DNA of 10,040 nt, from NCBI GenBank assembly GCA_030151165.1, contig JASLEM010000231.1:1-10040 (forward strand). The letters run 5' to 3'. This DNA is from Burkholderiaceae bacterium. Lineage in GTDB: Bacteria > Pseudomonadota > Gammaproteobacteria > Burkholderiales > Burkholderiaceae. Positions 6,550-10,040 of the stretch are shown here, one piece after another. A program made the translations under genes and the position numbers. Position 1 is the stretch's first letter. Each line of letters starts with the position of its first letter. The notes beneath the pieces were generated by a model. That model was given only the letters and a program-made list of their open reading frames with translations. It was not told the DNA's origin and did not search any database.

Positions 6550-7038
6550 ATGGATCGCGAAGCCTGCGCCGCGGTGTCGATCCGCACGGCCGGCGCGGAC
6601 GACCTGGCGGACATCGTGCGCGTGTTCCTGTCGTCGCGCCGTGCGTTCATCCCCTACGCGCCGCTGGCGCACGGCGACGACGACATCACACAGTGGCTCG
6701 GCGGGCTGGTCGCTCGGCGGGGCGATGTCGCGGTGGCGTGCCTGGACGACGTGGTGGTCGGCTTCGTGGCGGTCGAGCGCGGCATCGACGCGAGCTGGAT
6801 CGACCAGCTGTACGTCGCGCCCGGGCATACGGGACGAGGTATGGGCGGGCTGCTGCTCGCGCATGCGCTGGCGCTGCTGCCGCGCAACCTGCCGATCCGT
6901 CTCCACACCTTCGAGGCGAACGCCGGCGCCCGTCGCTTCTACGAGCGTGAAGGCTTCGTGGCGGTCGCGTTCGGCGACGGCGCGGACAACGAGGAAGGCC
7001 GGCCGGACGTGCTCTACGAACGCGCGGTGCGTCGCTGA
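6550..7038 (+). CDS. GNAT family N-acetyltransferase
   Basis: The 162-residue protein is a single GNAT domain, which transfers an acetyl group from acetyl-CoA to an amine. It starts with SIRTAGADDLADI (strand and helix 1), continues with VVGFVAVERG (strand 4) and has motif A as DQLYVAPGHTGRGMGGLLL, where the CoA pyrophosphate loop reads TGRGMG; the first position is more often Gln or Arg. Motif B follows as EANAGARRFYEREGF, typical of the RimI/YjaB-like branch. No substrate can be inferred. The gene is 50 bases downstream of rfaE2 on the same strand with its own GAGG, so it may be read through from the heptose operon, but involvement in LPS is only guilt by association. It converges on the GT9 gene with 12 bases between the stop codons. 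Confidence 0.85.
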   Translation: MDREACAAVSIRTAGADDLADIVRVFLSSRRAFIPYAPLAHGDDDITQWLGGLVARRGDVAVACLDDVVVGFVAVERGIDASWIDQLYVAPGHTGRGMGGLLLAHALALLPRNLPIRLHTFEANAGARRFYEREGFVAVAFGDGADNEEGRPDVLYERAVRR

Positions 7039-7050
7039 CTGCGCGGCTGC

Positions 7051-8061
7051 TCAGAGCGCGGCGAGCGCGCGGGCGGCCACGTCGGCGGGCGAGAGGTCGC
7101 CCAGGTTTGCGGCCTTGAGCATGTGCATCGTGGCGGGGTCGTGCTCGAGGTCGGGCCGCGGGCCCAGCAGCACGAAAGTGGGCGTCGCGACGGCCGCGGC
7201 GATGTTGGTGGCGCCGGTGTCGTTGCCGACGCAGGTCTGCGCGAGCGACATCGCGGCCACGGTGTCGGCCACCGTGCCGTCGGTGAGCGTCATCACGCGA
7301 TCGCGGTGCCCGGGCGCGATGCGGGCCGCGATGGCCTGGCCGAGCGCGCGCTCCGCCGGCCCGCCGACGAGCAGCACGCCGTGGCCGCGCGCGGCGAGCA
7401 GGTCGGCGAGCGCGGCGAAGTTCGCCTCGCCCCACTGCTTGAACGGCTCCGACGAGCCGATCGCTAGCGCGTGCAGCGGCCGCGGCAGGCCGGCGAGGCG
7501 GCGCTGCATGCGCTCGAGCGCGTCGGGGCGCACGGCCAGGCGCGGCACGATGGGCGCGTCGCACCATCCCTGCGCGATGCAGAAGGCCGTGGCGTCCTTG
7601 TGCGCCGCGACCGCCGGGCCGCGGTAGCGTTCGATCCAGCGGCCCCGGTTCGTGAGCAGTTGGCGCTGCAGCCATGTCGTGCCGAAGCCGATGCGTTGCG
7701 GGATGCCCGCGCGCAGGGCCGACACCAGCGGCCGGCCCGGGTGCGTCGTGAACAGCACGAGGCGGTCGAAGCGCTTCGGCGCGAGCTCCGCGCCGAAGCG
7801 CAGCAGGCCGTCGAGCCCGCTGTGGCGGCCGCGGCGCTTCTCCTCGCGGCGGGGGCGGCGGTCGAACTCGATCACCTCGCGCACGAACGGCTCGTGCCCG
7901 AGCAGCTCGCGCGGGAACGTGCTGGGCGGCGCGATGACGGAGACGAGGCCGTCGGCGCTGGTCTCGGCCACGCGGCGGAAGTAGGGCACGTGCCAGACGA
8001 GGTCGCCCATGCCGGCCCACTGGATCAGGACGGCGGTCTTCGGTGCGGCGGCGGTGGTCAA
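7051..8061 (-). CDS. Glycosyltransferase family 9 (ADP-heptose:LPS heptosyltransferase-like), copy 2 of tandem pair
   Basis: The 336-residue cytoplasmic GT-B enzyme resembles WaaC/WaaF-type heptosyltransferases, which move heptose from ADP-heptose to LPS core. The N-terminal GMGD (17-20) carries the Asp that matches the catalytic base of WaaC. The C-terminal half has GSSEPFKQWGE (Lys208, nucleotide-binding position) and GNDTGATNIAAA (279-290) with GPR after it. The His usual in DTGxxH is Asn286 here, as in the neighbouring copy, so donor or acceptor may differ from classical heptosyltransferases. It is about two-thirds identical to the product of 8086-9090. The start appears to be TTG at 8061: alignment with the paralogue begins there and no in-frame ATG or GTG lies between it and the upstream stop. 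No Shine-Dalgarno precedes it, and the upstream TGA is in the same frame, eight codons away. Confidence 0.85.
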   Translation of the reverse strand: MTTAAAPKTAVLIQWAGMGDLVWHVPYFRRVAETSADGLVSVIAPPSTFPRELLGHEPFVREVIEFDRRPRREEKRRGRHSGLDGLLRFGAELAPKRFDRLVLFTTHPGRPLVSALRAGIPQRIGFGTTWLQRQLLTNRGRWIERYRGPAVAAHKDATAFCIAQGWCDAPIVPRLAVRPDALERMQRRLAGLPRPLHALAIGSSEPFKQWGEANFAALADLLAARGHGVLLVGGPAERALGQAIAARIAPGHRDRVMTLTDGTVADTVAAMSLAQTCVGNDTGATNIAAAVATPTFVLLGPRPDLEHDPATMHMLKAANLGDLSPADVAARALAAL

Positions 8062-8085
8062 AGGGATGTTGGCGAAGAAAGGCGG

Positions 8086-9090
8086 TCAGACGGCCGCGAA
8101 CAGGCGTTGCGCGACGTCCGCCGGCGTGATGTCCTCGAGGCGCGGCGACTGGATCAGCTTCAGCATCTCGGGATCGTGCTCGAGCGGCGGGCGCGGTCCG
8201 AGGATCACGAAGGTGGGGGTGTCGACGGCCGCGGCGATGTTGCAGGCGCCGGTGTCGTTGCCGGCGCAGCCCTGCGCGAGCGACATCGCGGCCACGGTCT
8301 CGGACACCGTGCCGTCGGTCAGGGCGTCCACGCGCGCGGCGTTGGCCGGCGTGACCTGCTTCAGGATCGCCTGCGCCATCTCGCCCTCGGCCGGCCCGCC
8401 GACCAGCAGCACGCCGTGGCCGCGGTCGGCGAGCAGGTTGGCGAGCGCCGCGAACCTCGCCTCGCCCCATTGCTTGTACGGTTCGGACGACCCGATCGAC
8501 AGCGCGTGCAGCGGCCGCGGCAGCGCGGCGAGCCGGGCCTGCATGCGGGCGAGCGAGTCGGGCCGCACGGCGAGCTTGGGCAGGATCGGCGCGCTGCACC
8601 AGCCTTGCGTGATCGCGAAGGCGGTGGCGTCCTTGTAGGCCGTCACGGCCGGGCCCTTGTACTGCTCGATCCACGGCGTCTTCGTGAGCAGCAGGCGCTG
8701 CAGCAGCGACGTGCCGTAGCCGATGCGACGCGGGATGCCCGCCCACCACGCGACGATCGCGCGGTTGCCGTGGTTCGTGAACAGCACGATGCGCTCGAAG
8801 CCCATCGGCTTCAGCTCGTCGCCCATGCGGAACAGGCCGGCGACGCCGCGATGGCGGCCTTCGCGGCCCTCGGTGCGGCGCGGATGGCGGTCGAAGTCGA
8901 TCACCTCGCGCGCCCACGGCTCGTGGCCGAGCAGGTCGCGCGCGAAGGTGGTCGGCGACGCGATCACCGACACCTGCCCGCCGCTGCTCGTCTCGGCGAC
9001 CTTGCGGAAGTACGGGATGTGCCAGACGAGGTCGCCCATGCCGACCCACTGGTGCAGCACCGCGGTGCGCGGCCGCGTGTCCGGCGTCAT
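8086..9090 (-). CDS. Glycosyltransferase family 9 (ADP-heptose:LPS heptosyltransferase-like), copy 1 of tandem pair
   Basis: This 334-residue GT-B protein is a close paralogue of the next gene downstream. It has the same GMGD at 17-20, HxPYFRKVAETS, LLGHEP and FDRHPRR in the N-terminal half, and GSSEPYKQWGE (Lys206) and GNDTGACNIAAA (277-288) in the C-terminal half. The DTG is kept, but the usual following His is Asn284. There is no signal peptide; such enzymes act at the inner face of the inner membrane on lipid A-core. The frame is open upstream to 9708, but that part lies inside lapB; the ATG at 9090 overlaps the lapB stop as ATGA and is preceded by GAGGAA within the last lapB codons. It is therefore translationally coupled to lapB. 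Which sugar and which acceptor each copy uses is unknown. Confidence 0.87.
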   Translation of the reverse strand: MTPDTRPRTAVLHQWVGMGDLVWHIPYFRKVAETSSGGQVSVIASPTTFARDLLGHEPWAREVIDFDRHPRRTEGREGRHRGVAGLFRMGDELKPMGFERIVLFTNHGNRAIVAWWAGIPRRIGYGTSLLQRLLLTKTPWIEQYKGPAVTAYKDATAFAITQGWCSAPILPKLAVRPDSLARMQARLAALPRPLHALSIGSSEPYKQWGEARFAALANLLADRGHGVLLVGGPAEGEMAQAILKQVTPANAARVDALTDGTVSETVAAMSLAQGCAGNDTGACNIAAAVDTPTFVILGPRPPLEHDPEMLKLIQSPRLEDITPADVAQRLFAAV

Positions 9091-10040
9091 TGTTCCTCGA
9101 CGCGCAAGGTCGGGTAGCTGTCCCAGGTCAGGCAGCCCGGGCACTGCCAGAAGTGGCGCTGCGCCTCGAAGCCGCAGGCGGCGCAGCGATAACGCTGCAG
9201 CGGCTTGGCCGCGCGGGTGACGGCGGTGCGGACGTCGGCCAGCGACTGCTCGGCGAGCGGCCCGACCGCGGCGGCCGAGGCGGCGATCGCGGGTTGCGAC
9301 AGCACTTCGCGGGCGGCGGACAGCGTCGGGTGCGCGTGCAGCATCTCGCGGTAGCGGTTGGCGCAGACCTCGGGGTCGGCTTCGAGCTTCGCCCAGGCGG
9401 CGAGGAAGTCGAGGCGCGGCGCGTCGGCGAGCAGCTTCTCGAGCGCGGCCTTGGCGGCGGCCACCCGGTCGCAGGCGAGCGCGGCGGCGGCGTAGTCGCC
9501 GGCCACGAGCGTGAAGCTGGCCGGGTCGCGCAGGCGCAGCTCGTTCCAGGCCTCGAAGGCCTCGAGCGGCTTGCCCGCGCGCATCAGGCGCTGGCCCTGC
9601 ATGATCCACGGGCGCGCCGACGACGGGTCGGCCTTCAGCGCGTGCTGCAACGCGCGCTCGGCCTCGTCCGGGTGGTGCTGCTCCTCGGACGTCAGCGCGA
9701 TCTCGCACCAGTAATGCGAGATGCGGCGCGCGAACGAGCCGGTGCCGGCGGCCTCGAGCTGCTGCGCGGTGTCGACGGCGGCGCGCCAGTCGCGCGAGCG
9801 TTCGTAGAGGTTCAGCAGCGCGAGCCGCGCCTCGGTGTGGTACGCGGTGCCCTCGAGCACCTTGTAGGCCTCCTCGGCGCGGTCGAACAGGCCGGCCTTG
9901 ACGAAGTCTTGCGCCAGCGCGTGCTGCGCGCGCTCGCGGTCGGCCTGCGACAGGTCGGCGCGCACGAGCAGGTGCTGGTGCACGCGCACCGAGCGCTCGA
10001 ACTCGCCGCGGCGGCGGAACAGGTTGCCGAGCGCGAAGTG
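9087..10040 (-). CDS. lapB: LPS assembly protein LapB (YciM), 5' end outside window
   Basis: The frame is open to the right edge, with HFALGNLFRRRGEFERSVR encoded by the last bases; 317 residues are visible of a protein normally near 390, so about 70 N-terminal residues, including the membrane anchor, are missing. The visible part is a series of TPR helix pairs (for example ALAQDFVKAGLFDRAEEAYKV and the ARLALLNLYERSRDW region) and ends in a rubredoxin-like zinc/iron module, CAACG then CPGC, the signature of LapB. In E. coli, LapB sits at the inner membrane, works with FtsH to control turnover of LpxC, and so balances LPS against phospholipid. Here it is followed, with a 4-base overlap, by GT9 genes, fitting a link between LPS control and core synthesis. 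The lapA gene usually found before lapB would be outside the window. Confidence 0.93.
   Translation of the reverse strand, partial: HFALGNLFRRRGEFERSVRVHQHLLVRADLSQADRERAQHALAQDFVKAGLFDRAEEAYKVLEGTAYHTEARLALLNLYERSRDWRAAVDTAQQLEAAGTGSFARRISHYWCEIALTSEEQHHPDEAERALQHALKADPSSARPWIMQGQRLMRAGKPLEAFEAWNELRLRDPASFTLVAGDYAAAALACDRVAAAKAALEKLLADAPRLDFLAAWAKLEADPEVCANRYREMLHAHPTLSAAREVLSQPAIAASAAAVGPLAEQSLADVRTAVTRAAKPLQRYRCAACGFEAQRHFWQCPGCLTWDSYPTLRVEEQ

Noticed and set aside
6686..9049. A 787-codon minus-strand open frame spanning the GNAT and both GT9 genes
   Set aside because: It is out of frame with both GT9 genes, its product is Arg/Ala/Pro-rich, and it runs through well-supported genes on both strands.
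7471..9117. A 548-codon open frame on the plus strand across both GT9 genes
   Set aside because: It is antisense to two genes with clear family motifs. The product is Arg/Ala/Gly-rich with no domain, as expected of a shadow frame in GC-rich DNA.

Overview
The window is very GC-rich, densely packed bacterial DNA with genes on both strands and no sign of mobile DNA. Several points suggest a Gram-negative betaproteobacterium of the order Burkholderiales: a lapB gene, an LPS-heptose operon in which HldE is split into separate kinase and adenylyltransferase genes, and a secreted ComEA-like helix-hairpin-helix protein. The genus cannot be read from the sequence. I see no tRNA, rRNA, CRISPR array, insertion sequence or prophage gene, and no gene-free stretch longer than about 220 bases.

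Left part (1-2620): a patatin-like lipid hydrolase cut by the window edge (+) converges on a VOC/PhnB-like protein (-). Upstream of the VOC gene lies a secreted HhH protein with a lysine/alanine-rich tail (-). The gap between those two genes holds two perfect 12-bp inverted repeats: a probable terminator, and a pair of self-palindromic GTGCGCGCAC sites.

Centre (2620-7038): two different glycosyltransferases form a tight minus-strand pair. They diverge from a plus-strand heptose operon, gmhA-rfaE1-rfaE2, whose genes overlap by 1 and 4 bases, followed by a GNAT acetyltransferase. The operon turns sedoheptulose 7-phosphate into ADP-heptose, although the GmhB phosphatase and HldD epimerase steps must be encoded elsewhere. 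The 167-base divergent gap probably carries promoters for both directions.

Right part (7051-10040): on the minus strand, lapB (5' end outside the window) overlaps by 4 bases a GT9 (heptosyltransferase-family) gene, which is followed by a second, roughly two-thirds identical GT9 copy. The copies share a reading frame, separated by one TGA and eight codons, and the second appears to start at TTG with no visible Shine-Dalgarno.

Together this is an envelope/LPS locus: heptose precursor supply (gmhA-rfaE1-rfaE2), probable users of activated sugars (two GT9 and two other glycosyltransferases) and a regulator of LPS synthesis (LapB). I found no clearly new system. The points most worth checking are the in-frame GT9 tandem with its His-to-Asn change, the glycosyltransferase with a degenerate DXD motif, the histone-H1-like tail on the HhH protein, and the twin palindromes.
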